From contig NZ_DJUR01000004.1 in assembly GCF_002440555.1 (NCBI RefSeq), positions 61,700 through 102,067 of the forward strand: a stretch of 40,368 nt of DNA, in the 5' to 3' direction. A program made the translations under genes and the position numbers. Below the pieces are notes generated by a model. That model saw nothing but the letters and a program-made list of their open reading frames with translations, ran no database searches and was not told the DNA's origin. Source of the stretch: Aerococcus sp. UBA6277. GTDB lineage: Bacteria; Bacillota; Bacilli; Lactobacillales; Aerococcaceae. Below, in pieces: positions 7,638 to 16,979 of the stretch. Numbering within the stretch: position 1 is the stretch's first letter; each line of letters starts with the position of its first letter.

Positions 7638-9122
7638 TTAATACAAAAATGTTTTTGATTCACGGTCAGCAGAATCCGCGTATTTTTGATATAGCCTAAA
7701 TTTTTCTTTATATTTTTCAGCCATTTTTTCATCCGGCGCTATAGTGGAAAATGACAAGTCTTGCCTTAAGCTAGGCCCTTCCACAAGTACACCGGCCCCA
7801 ACCAAGCTCGCGTCGTCATCTGAAACATATTGCAAGGTTATCCCCATAATATTTGCGATCCATTGCCCTATTTTAGGGTTTTTAAATATTTTTCCGTTTA
7901 CCTGAATCATTTTTTGATCTAAATCAGCGGTCTCAAAGACCATATCTACCACTTGCCGAATTTCAAAAAAGACCCCTTCAAAGACAGCTTTAGCCATGTC
8001 TAACTGGCTCGTGTGCCCTTGAATCCCTTTAAATTCAGCTTGTAGGTTGGCATTCCAATATGGGGCTCTTTCCCCGTTTAAGAATGGCAAGAAGTAAGGG
8101 CCGCTAGCTGATAAATCATGCGCCAAAAGTGTGGCTAACATATCTGAAAAAGATTGCCCATTTGCCCTAAAGCCACAGTGTTGATGGCACCAATCCAATG
8201 CGTTGCCGGCATTGTTAACTGGCCCACCGACGACATAATGGGGCTGGTCGTCAACGATATAGGTGAAAATGCGACCGCTTTTATGCAAGGTTAATTGGTC
8301 AGTTAAGGTCCGAACAGCTGCTGAAGTCCCAAAAGATAAAACGAATGGACTGAGTCCCTGTCCTTTCTGGTTAGCATAGGCTAAATTAGATAGGTTGGCC
8401 AAGGCGCCGTCAGTTGATCCTGCCAGTATATGGAAATCGTTAGCTAAGCCTAAGGACTGGATAAAGTCAGATTTTACAGGCAATTCTTTTGTTGAATCGA
8501 CTAATGCCGGCAACTGGTTTTCAGTTAGGCCGACCACCTTTAGTAAGTCTTCGGACCAAGTATTTTGGACTAAATCCATCAGCCCCATAGCAGATGCCGT
8601 AGGTCGGTCAATCACAAAGTTTCCCGTTAACTGACGGATAATATAAGCCTTGATGTCCATAAATTGTACCGTTTTGTCGGTGAACAATTCGGGACGTGCC
8701 ATGTTTAGATAGGCTAATTTCACAAAGGGATTCATGGCATGGATTGGTGTCCCTGATTGGGCGAAAAAAGCAGCCGCTTGACCTGATGCCTGCATTTCCT
8801 GCCCCACATGCTTGGCCCGCAAATCTGCCCAAGTCATGGTGTTTTGCAGAATATGACCTGCTTGATTCATTGCAAGCAACGCATGCATTTGGCTTGAAAA
8901 TATTAAAGTGTTGACCCAGGGATACTTGGCTTGCATTGCTTTAAGTAAGTCCACGAATTGTTGGAAAACGACTAGCGGATTACTTTCATGCTTGCCATCG
9001 CTATTTTGTTGAATGTGATTGCGTGCTTCTATAGTGTCTAAGACCCGGTACGGGGTTTCCATCAAGGCAAATTTTAGGTTGGTGGTGCCAAGATCGGCGA
9101 CGAAATATTGAAAGTATTGCAA
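7638..9122 (-). CDS. gntK: FGGY-family carbohydrate kinase, probably gluconokinase
   Basis: The 494-residue protein has the FGGY kinase layout: N-terminal phosphate loop VADLGTTNLKFAL, the substrate segment GTPIHAMNPFVKLAYL, in which H-x-M-x-P-x-x-K is typical of gluconate kinases, then AGSTDGALANL, the ATP-site SFGTSAAVRTL and the late LVGAGVLVEG. It phosphorylates a sugar or sugar acid for entry into the pentose phosphate route; gluconate is the best guess, xylulose an alternative. The start appears to be TTG at 9122, preceded by AGTAGGAATC. No gluconate transporter or 6-phosphogluconate dehydrogenase is adjacent, so substrate and regulation remain inferred. No clear terminator follows. Confidence 0.85.
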   Translation of the reverse strand: MQYFQYFVADLGTTNLKFALMETPYRVLDTIEARNHIQQNSDGKHESNPLVVFQQFVDLLKAMQAKYPWVNTLIFSSQMHALLAMNQAGHILQNTMTWADLRAKHVGQEMQASGQAAAFFAQSGTPIHAMNPFVKLAYLNMARPELFTDKTVQFMDIKAYIIRQLTGNFVIDRPTASAMGLMDLVQNTWSEDLLKVVGLTENQLPALVDSTKELPVKSDFIQSLGLANDFHILAGSTDGALANLSNLAYANQKGQGLSPFVLSFGTSAAVRTLTDQLTLHKSGRIFTYIVDDQPHYVVGGPVNNAGNALDWCHQHCGFRANGQSFSDMLATLLAHDLSASGPYFLPFLNGERAPYWNANLQAEFKGIQGHTSQLDMAKAVFEGVFFEIRQVVDMVFETADLDQKMIQVNGKIFKNPKIGQWIANIMGITLQYVSDDDASLVGAGVLVEGPSLRQDLSFSTIAPDEKMAEKYKEKFRLYQKYADSADRESKTFLY

Positions 9123-9221
9123 AATGATTCCTACTTTCTAAATACAATTATTTTCTTCTGGAAAAACAGCTTAATTTTCGATAGCCATTTTTAAAAAGGA
9201 ATAGGATACCTCTATTTAACC

Positions 9222-9271
9222 ACAAAAACGCAATGAAGCCACGATAAAGGTTAACCGGACATCATTGCGCT
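9222..9271 (-). terminator. Terminator of the pheS-pheT operon
   Basis: On the minus strand CGCAATGA (complement of 9262-9269) pairs with TCATTGCG (complement of 9229-9236), followed by TTTTTG. It starts about 35 bases after the pheT stop. Confidence 0.8.
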
Positions 9272-9305
9272 TGTGCTAGTTTATTAAAGTGTTCTCAGCT
9301 AAATA

Positions 9306-11735
9306 TTAACGGATTTCAGCTGATAATTCGTTTGTTAGTGCTTCAGTAATACGAGCAACATCATTCGACACTTCTTCATCCGTTAAAGTCGCTTGTGGGT
9401 TCAAGTATTTCAAGCTGTAAGCAAGTGATTTCTTACCGTCTTCAATATTTTCACCTTGATAAACATCGAAGATTTCGATATCGACTAAGATGCCTCCTTT
9501 AGAAGCCTTTTGAATAGTTTTCATAACATCCGCATTCGTTACTTGGTCAGACACAAGGATAGCGATATCCCGGTCAGAACCTGGGAATTTAGGGATTGCT
9601 GATTGTTTGACATCTACTTTTGGTAAGGCGTAAATTTCGTCTAATGAAATTTCAAATACCAAGGTATCTTTCAAGTCATATTTGTCAGCAACACTTGGGT
9701 GTAATTGCCCAATGTAACCTAATTCAACACGTTCGTCAGCTTGACCAACTGCAAAAATTTTGGCGGTACGGCCTGGATGCATATCTGCCAATTCAGACGT
9801 TGCTTCAAATGCTACGGCCACATCAAGGTTGAATGAGGCTAAGATGCTTTCGACAACACCCTTCATGTCGTAGAAGTCAACAGCTTTCGCTTGGTGGCTC
9901 CAAGTTTTCGCTTGCGTGTTGCCTGTCCAAACAGCCGCTAAATGTGTTTCATCCACTGGTAAGTCAGCGTCAGCCCATTTGAAGACACGGCCTGATTCAA
10001 AAATAGCGACATCAGAATTTTTACGGGCTACATTGTATTGAACAATTTCAAGTAAGGCACTTAACAGATTCGTCCGCATAAAACGACGGTCATCTGACAT
10101 TGGGAAGTCAAGCGCTACTGGTTTAGCGTTCGCCATTTCCAGTACCGTTTGATTGTCCCCGATTAATGAGTAGGCAATCACTTGGTTAAACCCTTCAGCC
10201 AACATTTGATTATTGGTACGACGTTTGAAAGCTTGCCAGTCAGTAAGCCCCATATTTCGTGCGTTAACAGCTGGCAGACGTGAAGGGATCTTGTCGTAAC
10301 CGTAAATACGGGCAATTTCTTCTACTAAGTCTGCTTGGATACTGATATCCCAACGACGTGGTGGTACAGAAACAGTGAATTCATCACCATTGCATACTAC
10401 TTCAAATTGTAATTGTTTGAAGATTTGTTGGATGTCTTCATAAGATAAGTCCATACCCAAACGTTTGTTAACGTAAGTTAAGCTAGTGGTGACTTGAACT
10501 GGGGTTAAGTCGATAGTAGAAACACGTTCGCTACCTTCAACGACTTCACCCTTAGCTAATTCAGCGATCATTTCAGCTGCAAAAGCACCTGCTTCAGCAA
10601 CAGTAGCCTTGTTAATGCCACGTTCGTTACGCATAGATGATTCAGAATGCAAGCCGTTACGACGAGCAGTTTTACGAATATGGATTGGTTCAAAGTTGGC
10701 TGCTTCAATCAATACATTTGTTGTATTTTCATCGATTTCAGTATCTAACCCACCCATAACACCAGCAAGGGCAATTGGTTTTTCACCGTCAGTAATGACG
10801 ATATCTGAATCTAGTAAAGGACGGTCCACTTCATCTAGCGTGACGATTCGTTCGCCCTCTTTAGCTAGACGCGTTTCGATTACCTTGTGGTCTAATTTAT
10901 CATAGTCAAAGGCATGTAATGGTTGGCCATTTGCTAGTAAAACGTAGTTAGTGATATCTACTACGTTATTAATTGGACGGATGCCAGCAGCCATTAACCG
11001 TAACTGTAGCCACAATGGTGATGGTTCAACAGTGACATTTTTCACCAAGAAAGCATTGTACTCAGGCACTAGTTCAGTGTCTGCAACTTTCAAGTCAATC
11101 GCGCCTGCTAAATCTTTACCGTCATATTTAGTAATATCTGTGTAGTCAAATTTTGGTTGACGGTTGTATACAGCCGCTAATTCCCAAGCTACACCACGCA
11201 TAGAGAAGGCATCTGCACGGTTTGGTGTAATATCTAATTCGATGATTGGATCATCTAATTTTAGGTATTCCACAATATCCATTCCAGCTGGTGCTTCTTC
11301 AGGTAAGACCATAATCCCGTCAGCGTATTCTTTAGGAACGACACTGTTTGAGAAACCAATTTCTTCAAGTGAACAAATCATCCCTTGAGAAACAACACCA
11401 CGCATCTTACCTTTTTTAATTTTTACATTTCCCGCAATACGTGAGTTTGGTAAGGCAACGATAACCTTTTGACCTGCAGCCACATTTGGCGCGCCGCAGA
11501 CAATTTGGAAAGGCTCATCTTCGCGCACTTCAACAGTCGTAATTGACAGATGGTCAGAATCTGGATGTGGTTCGCAAGTTAATACGTGGCCCACAACAAT
11601 CTTCTTCAAGCCAGTACCTATGGCATTCACGCCGTCAACCTCAATACCAGTACGTGACATACGTTCCCCAATATCTTTCGGATTCAAGTCAGCAAGATCG
11701 ATAAATTCATTTAACCAGTTATATGATACTTTCAT
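9306..11735 (-). CDS. pheT: Phenylalanyl-tRNA synthetase beta subunit
   Basis: PheT forms the alpha2-beta2 enzyme that charges tRNA-Phe; the beta chain handles tRNA binding and editing. The 809-residue protein starts with MKVSYNWLNEFIDL, followed by an EMAP-like tRNA-binding domain (about 40-155, with VGHVLTCEPHPDSDHL and CGAPNV), the B3/B4 editing region (NGLHSESSMRNERGI), the B5 domain, the catalytic-like domain and a C-terminal FDX-ACB domain containing KFPGSDRDIAILV. Length and order are normal for the bacterial long form. It begins six bases after the pheS stop and shares its T-box leader. Confidence 0.98.
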   Translation of the reverse strand: MKVSYNWLNEFIDLADLNPKDIGERMSRTGIEVDGVNAIGTGLKKIVVGHVLTCEPHPDSDHLSITTVEVREDEPFQIVCGAPNVAAGQKVIVALPNSRIAGNVKIKKGKMRGVVSQGMICSLEEIGFSNSVVPKEYADGIMVLPEEAPAGMDIVEYLKLDDPIIELDITPNRADAFSMRGVAWELAAVYNRQPKFDYTDITKYDGKDLAGAIDLKVADTELVPEYNAFLVKNVTVEPSPLWLQLRLMAAGIRPINNVVDITNYVLLANGQPLHAFDYDKLDHKVIETRLAKEGERIVTLDEVDRPLLDSDIVITDGEKPIALAGVMGGLDTEIDENTTNVLIEAANFEPIHIRKTARRNGLHSESSMRNERGINKATVAEAGAFAAEMIAELAKGEVVEGSERVSTIDLTPVQVTTSLTYVNKRLGMDLSYEDIQQIFKQLQFEVVCNGDEFTVSVPPRRWDISIQADLVEEIARIYGYDKIPSRLPAVNARNMGLTDWQAFKRRTNNQMLAEGFNQVIAYSLIGDNQTVLEMANAKPVALDFPMSDDRRFMRTNLLSALLEIVQYNVARKNSDVAIFESGRVFKWADADLPVDETHLAAVWTGNTQAKTWSHQAKAVDFYDMKGVVESILASFNLDVAVAFEATSELADMHPGRTAKIFAVGQADERVELGYIGQLHPSVADKYDLKDTLVFEISLDEIYALPKVDVKQSAIPKFPGSDRDIAILVSDQVTNADVMKTIQKASKGGILVDIEIFDVYQGENIEDGKKSLAYSLKYLNPQATLTDEEVSNDVARITEALTNELSAEIR

Positions 11736-11741
11736 TAATTG

Positions 11742-12788
11742 CTACCCCTCTTCCGTAAATTGTTTTAAGAATCGTAAATCATTTTGGTAAAAATGACGAA
11801 TATCATCAATACCATATTTCAACATAGCCACACGGTCAGGTCCTAAACCAAAAGCAAAACCAGTGTATTCAGTTGAATCAATACCAGCCATCTCAAGCAC
11901 TGAAGGGTGAACCATACCACCACCTAGAATTTCAATCCAACCAGATTGCTTACAGATGTTACAGCCGTCACCACCACATTTGAAACAAGTAACGTCAATT
12001 TCAACAGATGGCTCAGTGAATGGGAAATAAGACGGACGTAAACGCACTTCAGTTTCTTCCCCAAACATATGACGGGCAAACAATTCTAAAGTCCCTTTTA
12101 AGTCAGCAAGTGACACATTACGGTCAACAACCAAACCTTCAATTTGATGGAATTGATGTGAATGCGTCGCATCGTCATCATCGCGGCGGTAAACTTTACC
12201 AGGTGAAATCATTTTTAATGGGCCCGCCTCAAAGTCGTGAGCATCCATCGCACGTGCTTGTACCGGTGATGTATGGGTACGTAATAAGACCTCGTCATTA
12301 ATGTAGAAAGTATCTTGCATGTCACGCGCTGGGTGGTCTTTCGGTAAGTTCATTCGTTCAAAGTTGTAGAAATCAGATTCAATTTCCGGCCCTTCAACCA
12401 CTTCGTAACCCATGGAAATAAACAAGTCTTCAATTTCTTCCATGACTTGTGTCAGAACGTGCTTAGTTCCCTTCGCTGGTTTTTCACCAGGTAAAGTAAC
12501 GTCAATCGCTTCCGCTTGTAATTGGGCCTCTAAAGCTGCTGCAGAAAGTAAGGTTTCTTTTTCGCTTAACTTGCCCTCAGCTTTTGCTTTCAATTCATTG
12601 GCGTAAGCACCAATTTTTGGACGCTCTTCTGCTGATAAATCACGCATACCACGTAGGGCTTCCGTAATAGGACCCTTTTTCCCTAAATATTTCACACGTA
12701 CAGCTTTAATATCAGCTAGTGATTGTGCTGTATCAATTTCTTCCATGATTTGGTTTTCAATGGCTTTTAAATCATCAATAATTTGCAT
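11742..12788 (-). CDS. pheS: Phenylalanyl-tRNA synthetase alpha subunit
   Basis: PheS is the catalytic class II subunit. The 348-residue protein has an N-terminal coiled-coil region (about 1-85), motif 2 around [12 protein letters not shown] and [19 protein letters not shown], and motif 3 [23 protein letters not shown] four-cysteine cluster ([12 protein letters not shown]) occurs before the GGGMVHP substrate loop; this is a common insert in lactobacillar and related PheS and may bind zinc. It is the first gene of pheS-pheT. Transcription is governed by the T-box leader just upstream, read by uncharged tRNA-Phe. Confidence 0.98.
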   Translation of the reverse strand: MQIIDDLKAIENQIMEEIDTAQSLADIKAVRVKYLGKKGPITEALRGMRDLSAEERPKIGAYANELKAKAEGKLSEKETLLSAAALEAQLQAEAIDVTLPGEKPAKGTKHVLTQVMEEIEDLFISMGYEVVEGPEIESDFYNFERMNLPKDHPARDMQDTFYINDEVLLRTHTSPVQARAMDAHDFEAGPLKMISPGKVYRRDDDDATHSHQFHQIEGLVVDRNVSLADLKGTLELFARHMFGEETEVRLRPSYFPFTEPSVEIDVTCFKCGGDGCNICKQSGWIEILGGGMVHPSVLEMAGIDSTEYTGFAFGLGPDRVAMLKYGIDDIRHFYQNDLRFLKQFTEEG

Positions 12789-12850
12789 TTTTCCATCTCC
12801 TGACTTTTATCCTTTTATGAGTGTTTCTTACTTTGAGTATCTAGACCAAT

Positions 12851-13104
12851 AAAAAAAGGTCCTCCATCCCCTAAAAAAGGGACGAAAGACCGTGGTACCA
12901 CCCTGATTCCGGTATAGTATATCCATACCAGCACTCATTGATCGTTTTAACGGGTCGACCGGGCATGCTTTCAAATAGCGCAGCTATCCTCCCGCAAGCC
13001 TACTCAAGAAGTGAAAATATTTTAACTATGTAGGTAAGATTCCCAGCGCCACTTACTCTCTAGACTACATTTTGTTAAAAATTGTCTTCTGTTAATGTAA
13101 TTTC
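12851..13104 (-). promoter_or_regulatory. T-box leader of pheS-pheT, Phe specifier
   Basis: The minus strand carries the T-box core AGGGTGGTACCACG (complement of 12891-12904). It is followed by a terminator, GGTCTTTCGTCCC pairing with AGGGGATGGAGGACC, and seven T (12851-12857). In stem I, AGAAG pairs with CTTCT and ATGTAG with CTACAT; the 3' side of the loop between them ends in TTC-A, placing a Phe codon TTC at 13013-13015, exactly where a specifier is expected. Uncharged tRNA-Phe would stabilise the antiterminator and turn on the synthetase genes. Confidence 0.93.
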
Positions 13105-13105
13105 T

Positions 13106-13139
13106 CTTTATATTTTAGCGATTTTACTTGATTTGTCAA
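13106..13139 (-). promoter_or_regulatory. Promoter of the pheS T-box transcript
   Basis: A consensus -35 TTGACA at 13134-13139 on the minus strand is followed after 16-17 bases by an A/T-rich -10 (TAAAAT or AAAATA). It lies directly upstream of the T-box leader. Confidence 0.75.
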
Positions 13140-13314
13140 CCTTAGTAACCATCAAATACGAAACAAAATAGTTGTTAATTTGGATGCCTTTAGCATTCAC
13201 TCTCCTAGCATTACCATGAATGTAGGATGTAATCTAGGGCGTTTAACAAAAGTAACTATAATGCTTCGACGGTCTTTGCACCTATAATTAAGACATGTTA
13301 CATATTGATAAGAC

Positions 13315-13668
13315 TTATTCTGCTGGGTCGACCCATTCGTCTGCCCAATTGTGTAGGTTGTTAAATATTTTTTGTAGGTCTTGTCCTTTTTCAGTCAATG
13401 TATAAACGGTAATGATGTGACCGTTTGATTCTGACTCTTCTTTTCGGACGATGCCTTCTTCTGTCAACTCACGTAAGCGTTCTATTAAAACACGGTCAGA
13501 AATCCCGTTGATTGAGTCACGTAATTGACCGAATCTTAGTGGTGTTGCCAGTAATACTTCAATAATTAAGCTATTCCATTTTTTACCAATCACTTTGCAA
13601 GCATGTTCCATCTTGCTACACATTACCGGTAAGTCTGCTTGTTTAATGGTAATTTCCATCTTGATCAA
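13315..13668 (-). CDS. HxlR-family winged-helix regulator
   Basis: The 117-residue protein is a compact HxlR/MarR-like DNA-binding protein. An N-terminal cysteine segment (MCSKMEHACKVIGKKWNSLII) precedes the winged helix LRFGQLRDSINGISDRVLIERLRELTEEGIV, followed by the wing VYTLTEKGQDL. In HxlR-family proteins an N-terminal Cys often senses electrophiles or thiol stress; the two Cys here could do so, but that is inference. The gene overlaps the end of the HD-domain gene by up to 26 bases, so the two are translationally coupled. The internal ATG three codons downstream is an alternative start. Confidence 0.85.
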   Translation of the reverse strand: MIKMEITIKQADLPVMCSKMEHACKVIGKKWNSLIIEVLLATPLRFGQLRDSINGISDRVLIERLRELTEEGIVRKEESESNGHIITVYTLTEKGQDLQKIFNNLHNWADEWVDPAE

Positions 13669-14278
13669 TCTCCTCTTGCGTTTCTACTAATTCTCCCTTT
13701 TCTTCTAATGAGACATCCTTAGTACTTGTGCCAGCAAGCGCTGGTATAACCAATTTACCGACGAAATTCCTAAAGGATTTCATCATTTGTCTCTCTGATA
13801 AGTTGGCTAAACTAGGTTTTATAAGATCCTCAGTTGCAATATATTTATCCACGAAAGTCACCACATAGGACTCCTTGTAACGGGGGAAATGTGGGGTTGC
13901 GAGCCACATATGTTTTAAAATGATGTCTTCTTCAACAGGTGATAAGTCTGTCACCACGCGAGCATTTATCAAGGCAATCTTTGGATGGTTCCTGAGATGG
14001 GTCCCTTTAGAAAAAGTGACTTCACCTGGTCTATAATAAAATAAATCATGTAATAAACCAGCACGTGCACAGGCCTTGTAATCCCAACCTAACGCCTTAG
14101 CCACTTTAAAGGCCATATAAGACACTAAATAAGAATGGGTCAAGCGATTGCCGTGGACATGTTGCTTAAAATAAGCCAAGTCTGTAACGAAGGGATGATC
14201 CTTAATATCCGCTATGATCTGCATATACGATTGATCTTCTTCCCAAAAATAATGTGCTTGCGCTGTCACGTTCATCAC
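13643..14278 (-). CDS. HD-domain protein, probable phosphohydrolase
   Basis: The 211-residue soluble protein carries an HD metal site: RLTHSYLVSYMAFKVAKALG supplies the first His, GLLHDLFYY the HD pair, LRNHPKIALINA a further His and FVDKYIATEDL the distal Asp. HD proteins hydrolyse phosphate esters, often of nucleotides; the substrate here is unknown. The frame opens at GTG 14278, but ATG 14275 or GTG 14269 may be used, since AAAGGGG lies best placed for the latter. It is followed by and overlaps the HxlR regulator gene. Confidence 0.8.
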   Translation of the reverse strand: MMNVTAQAHYFWEEDQSYMQIIADIKDHPFVTDLAYFKQHVHGNRLTHSYLVSYMAFKVAKALGWDYKACARAGLLHDLFYYRPGEVTFSKGTHLRNHPKIALINARVVTDLSPVEEDIILKHMWLATPHFPRYKESYVVTFVDKYIATEDLIKPSLANLSERQMMKSFRNFVGKLVIPALAGTSTKDVSLEEKGELVETQEEIDQDGNYH

Positions 14279-14387
14279 CCCTTTCCAACAAAATTCACTA
14301 CATTCAACTGATTGCTACATGCTAACTTAATTCATTGCAAGGCTTGTGGCAAATACTGTCATGTCTTACGATTGAGAAGAGAATGAT

Positions 14388-15182
14388 TTAGTCATGGGTA
14401 GGAAATTGATACATCACAATTGCACCGGCAACCGCTACATTCAAGGACTCTGCTGAACCAGACATTGGGATATATAAGGCCATATCCGCTAATTGACTAG
14501 TCGCCTTACTTACACCATTTCCTTCATTTCCCATAACCAAGGCCCATTTCCCTTTAGCTTTTAAGTCAAAAGCGTTGCACGCTTGTGCTTGGTCGTTTAA
14601 TTCTGTTGTTGTAACAAAATAGCCTGATTCTTGCAGCTTAGGAATCACTTCCATCAAATCGACATCATAGGTATTCACGGCAAAATGACTACCTTGCATC
14701 GATCTAAGTACCTTGTCATTATACAAGTCCACTGTTCCAGACCCTAGTAAGACATCACGGTAACCAAAGGCGTCCGCTGTACGGATTAAGGTACCTAGGT
14801 TTCCAGGATCTTGCACTTGGTCTAAAATCAGTAAGCCTTTTGATAATTGATCAATGTCCAATGTTTTTGCTTTCGGTAAGCTGGCTACTGCAAAGATATC
14901 TTGGTGGTGATCTGTTTGGCTTAGTGCCTTGGCCACTTCAGGTGTTACCTGTGTTAGCGGCAAATCAGCTTTTAATGCTTGTACTTGCATCACATTTTGG
15001 TGGCTACTTTCAGGTACATAGTAAATCATTTGAATCTCTGTATCCGCCTTGACGGCCATCTCTACAAGATGTGGTCCTTCCAGCAAATACTGGCCTGCTT
15101 TTTTGCGTCCTTTACGCGTAAAAAGTTTCTTTAATTCTTTTATCTGTTGGTTTTGAACAGATGAAATTAAACGTTCTACCAT
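14388..15182 (-). CDS. SpoU/TrmH-family RNA 2'-O-methyltransferase
   Basis: The 264-residue protein has an N-terminal substrate-binding domain (about 1-95, including GRKKAGQYLLEGPHLVEMA) and a SPOUT catalytic domain with the three family motifs: DQVQDPGNLGTLIRTADAFG, LVMGNEGNGVS and IPMSGSAESLNVAVAGAIVMYQ. The knot-fold domain methylates a ribose in rRNA or tRNA with S-adenosylmethionine. It resembles the YsgA/RlmB group of Firmicutes; the target nucleotide cannot be told. It begins four bases after the pepV stop with no evident binding site, so it is likely translated by coupling to pepV. Confidence 0.92.
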   Translation of the reverse strand: MVERLISSVQNQQIKELKKLFTRKGRKKAGQYLLEGPHLVEMAVKADTEIQMIYYVPESSHQNVMQVQALKADLPLTQVTPEVAKALSQTDHHQDIFAVASLPKAKTLDIDQLSKGLLILDQVQDPGNLGTLIRTADAFGYRDVLLGSGTVDLYNDKVLRSMQGSHFAVNTYDVDLMEVIPKLQESGYFVTTTELNDQAQACNAFDLKAKGKWALVMGNEGNGVSKATSQLADMALYIPMSGSAESLNVAVAGAIVMYQFPTHD

Positions 15183-15186
15183 ATGC

Positions 15187-16590
15187 TTATGCGTTTTCTG
15201 GCTTAATCAATTCGTAAATGGCTTCAGCGTAAATAGCTGCTGATTTCATTAAGTCACGAACTGCAAAGAATTCATTAGCTTGATGCATAGTGTCTACTGA
15301 ATCTGGGAATAATGCACCAAAGGCTACACCGCGTTTTAGTAAACGTCCATAAGTTCCTCCACCGATTGATCGTTCTTGCCCTTTTTCGCCTGTTTGTTTT
15401 TCATAAACAGCTATTAAAGTTTGTACTAATGGATCATCTGCTGGTACATAATGCGGTACTTTATTGGTTTTCGTACCGTCTACAAAGCTATAGTGGTAGG
15501 TTTCACCGTGGGCCGCAAATGTTGCGTCAATTTCACTGTATTCTTTACCACGTGGTACACGAATGTTTAAGACTGTGTATAATTTACCGTCATCTTCACC
15601 AACCAAACCAGGGTTTACAGTCACTTTACCCATAATTTCATCTTCATGAGCAATGCCTAATTTTTCCCCGTTGAAGTCTAGATGTAATAAGTCACCTAAG
15701 AATTTCAATAAGTCGTCTTGGGCTAAGTCATCGTCTAATTGTAATAACAATTTCGCTAAGTAAGTTGCCGCATTGTAACCAATACTTGGGTTCATTGCGT
15801 GGACGCCTTTACCTTCAACTGTAAATGCAGTTGCATCCGCTTCTGGGCTTACAATGATGGTAATATCAGGGTTTGCTGCTTGGAAGTCTGCAACGATTTG
15901 GTTGACATCTGATGTCAAACCAGCAACGACTGCATGCGCTTCGCCTGGCACCATGTTTTCACGAAGACCACTTTCAAATGAAAGTAATTTTTCTGAACGA
16001 CGGTCGAAAACGAGCTTAGCTGAGTACATCCCTTTTTCCCCGTTAATAATTGGGAAGTCGGCGTCTGGTGAAAATCCAAAATCTGGTTCATCTTCAACTT
16101 CAAAGTAGCGTGTGACACCTTGCCATTCGCTTTCTTCGTCTGTACCAACGATAAAACGCACACGTTTCTCAACTGGCAGACCTAATTCTTTGATCACTTT
16201 CAAGCCGTAGTAGGCAGCCATTAAAGGACCTTTGTCGTCTGAAGCGCCACGGGCATAGATGCGGTCGTTGATAATTTCAGGTTTGAATGGATCAGTATCC
16301 CATTTATCGTCAACTGGCACAACATCTACGTGGGCTAAAACGCCGAGCGTTTCATCCCCTGTACCGAATTCAGCATGACCTGCAAGGTTATCAACGTTTT
16401 TAGTTGTGAAGCCATCGCGTTCAGCAATCTTCAAGAAAGTTTCTAACGCCTCTTTAGGGCCAGGTCCAACAGGTGCCTCTGCACTTGCTTTACTGTCGTC
16501 ACGAACACTGTTTACGCTTAATAATGTAAATAAGTCATTGATTAAGTCATCTTTACGATTGTTGATTTCTTCTTGCCAATTAATTATCAT
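15187..16590 (-). CDS. pepV: Dipeptidase PepV (M20 metallopeptidase)
   Basis: PepV is a cytoplasmic two-zinc dipeptidase of lactic acid bacteria that finishes the digestion of imported peptides. The 467-residue protein shows the M20 metal ligands: GVLAHVDVVPVDDKW (His and catalytic Asp), ARGASDDKGPLMAAYYG (bridging Asp), VGTDEESEWQGV (catalytic and ligand Glu) and FSPDADFPIINGEKG. The lid domain lies at about 185-385. Length and motif spacing match PepV. The ATG at 16590 is preceded by AGGAGG. It appears to head a unit with the SpoU methyltransferase. Confidence 0.96.
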   Translation of the reverse strand: MIINWQEEINNRKDDLINDLFTLLSVNSVRDDSKASAEAPVGPGPKEALETFLKIAERDGFTTKNVDNLAGHAEFGTGDETLGVLAHVDVVPVDDKWDTDPFKPEIINDRIYARGASDDKGPLMAAYYGLKVIKELGLPVEKRVRFIVGTDEESEWQGVTRYFEVEDEPDFGFSPDADFPIINGEKGMYSAKLVFDRRSEKLLSFESGLRENMVPGEAHAVVAGLTSDVNQIVADFQAANPDITIIVSPEADATAFTVEGKGVHAMNPSIGYNAATYLAKLLLQLDDDLAQDDLLKFLGDLLHLDFNGEKLGIAHEDEIMGKVTVNPGLVGEDDGKLYTVLNIRVPRGKEYSEIDATFAAHGETYHYSFVDGTKTNKVPHYVPADDPLVQTLIAVYEKQTGEKGQERSIGGGTYGRLLKRGVAFGALFPDSVDTMHQANEFFAVRDLMKSAAIYAEAIYELIKPENA

Positions 16591-16811
16591 TTAGAATCCT
16601 CCTAGAAATTTATACTTGTTTATATTTTACCACAGATTTGACGATATCTCACATAATAGAGCTAACAAAATGTAAGGGTGGGCTAGACTATCCCTTTTCC
16701 ACCGCGAAGGCACGCTAGATATGTTTCAACCTTAGCTCTGAACAATTTCCCCTCTTAATATCAGCTATATATTGCTATTTTATATCAAAATTTTTGAATA
16801 CTTTTATCATC

Positions 16812-16908
16812 ACGATATCAATTTCGATAGTTTTTGCTAATTAACTTTCAATATTTTCTGCTAAATAGGTTTCCGTAAGTTTTGCTAGTTAAGTTTAAGC
16901 ACTTTTGA
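16812..16908. repeat. Degenerate 24-bp tandem repeats in a gene-free gap
   Basis: The word GCTAA/GCTAG recurs at 16836, 16860 and 16884, exactly 24 bases apart, in units alike in most positions; weaker copies extend on both sides. On the minus strand each unit corresponds to eight codons (LTSKTYGN and LISKNYRN are two of them) with stops interspersed. This looks like a decayed coding repeat or intergenic repeat. The remainder of 16591-16979 holds only the rsuA terminator. Confidence 0.5.
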
Positions 16909-16943
16909 AGTCAGATATATGCAGACAAGAACTCACCCCCATC

Positions 16944-16971
16944 AAAAAAGCTAGGCGGGTAACCTAGCTTC
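16944..16971 (-). terminator. Terminator of the flippase-rsuA transcript
   Basis: On the minus strand AAGCTAGG (complement of 16963-16970) pairs with CCTAGCTT (complement of 16948-16955), followed by a T-run, within ten bases of the rsuA stop. Confidence 0.85.
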
Positions 16972-16979
16972 TTGATTAA

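Noticed and set aside
16591..16811. Small ncRNA between pepV and the 24-bp repeats
   Set aside because: No promoter-terminator pair enclosing a structured stretch was seen.
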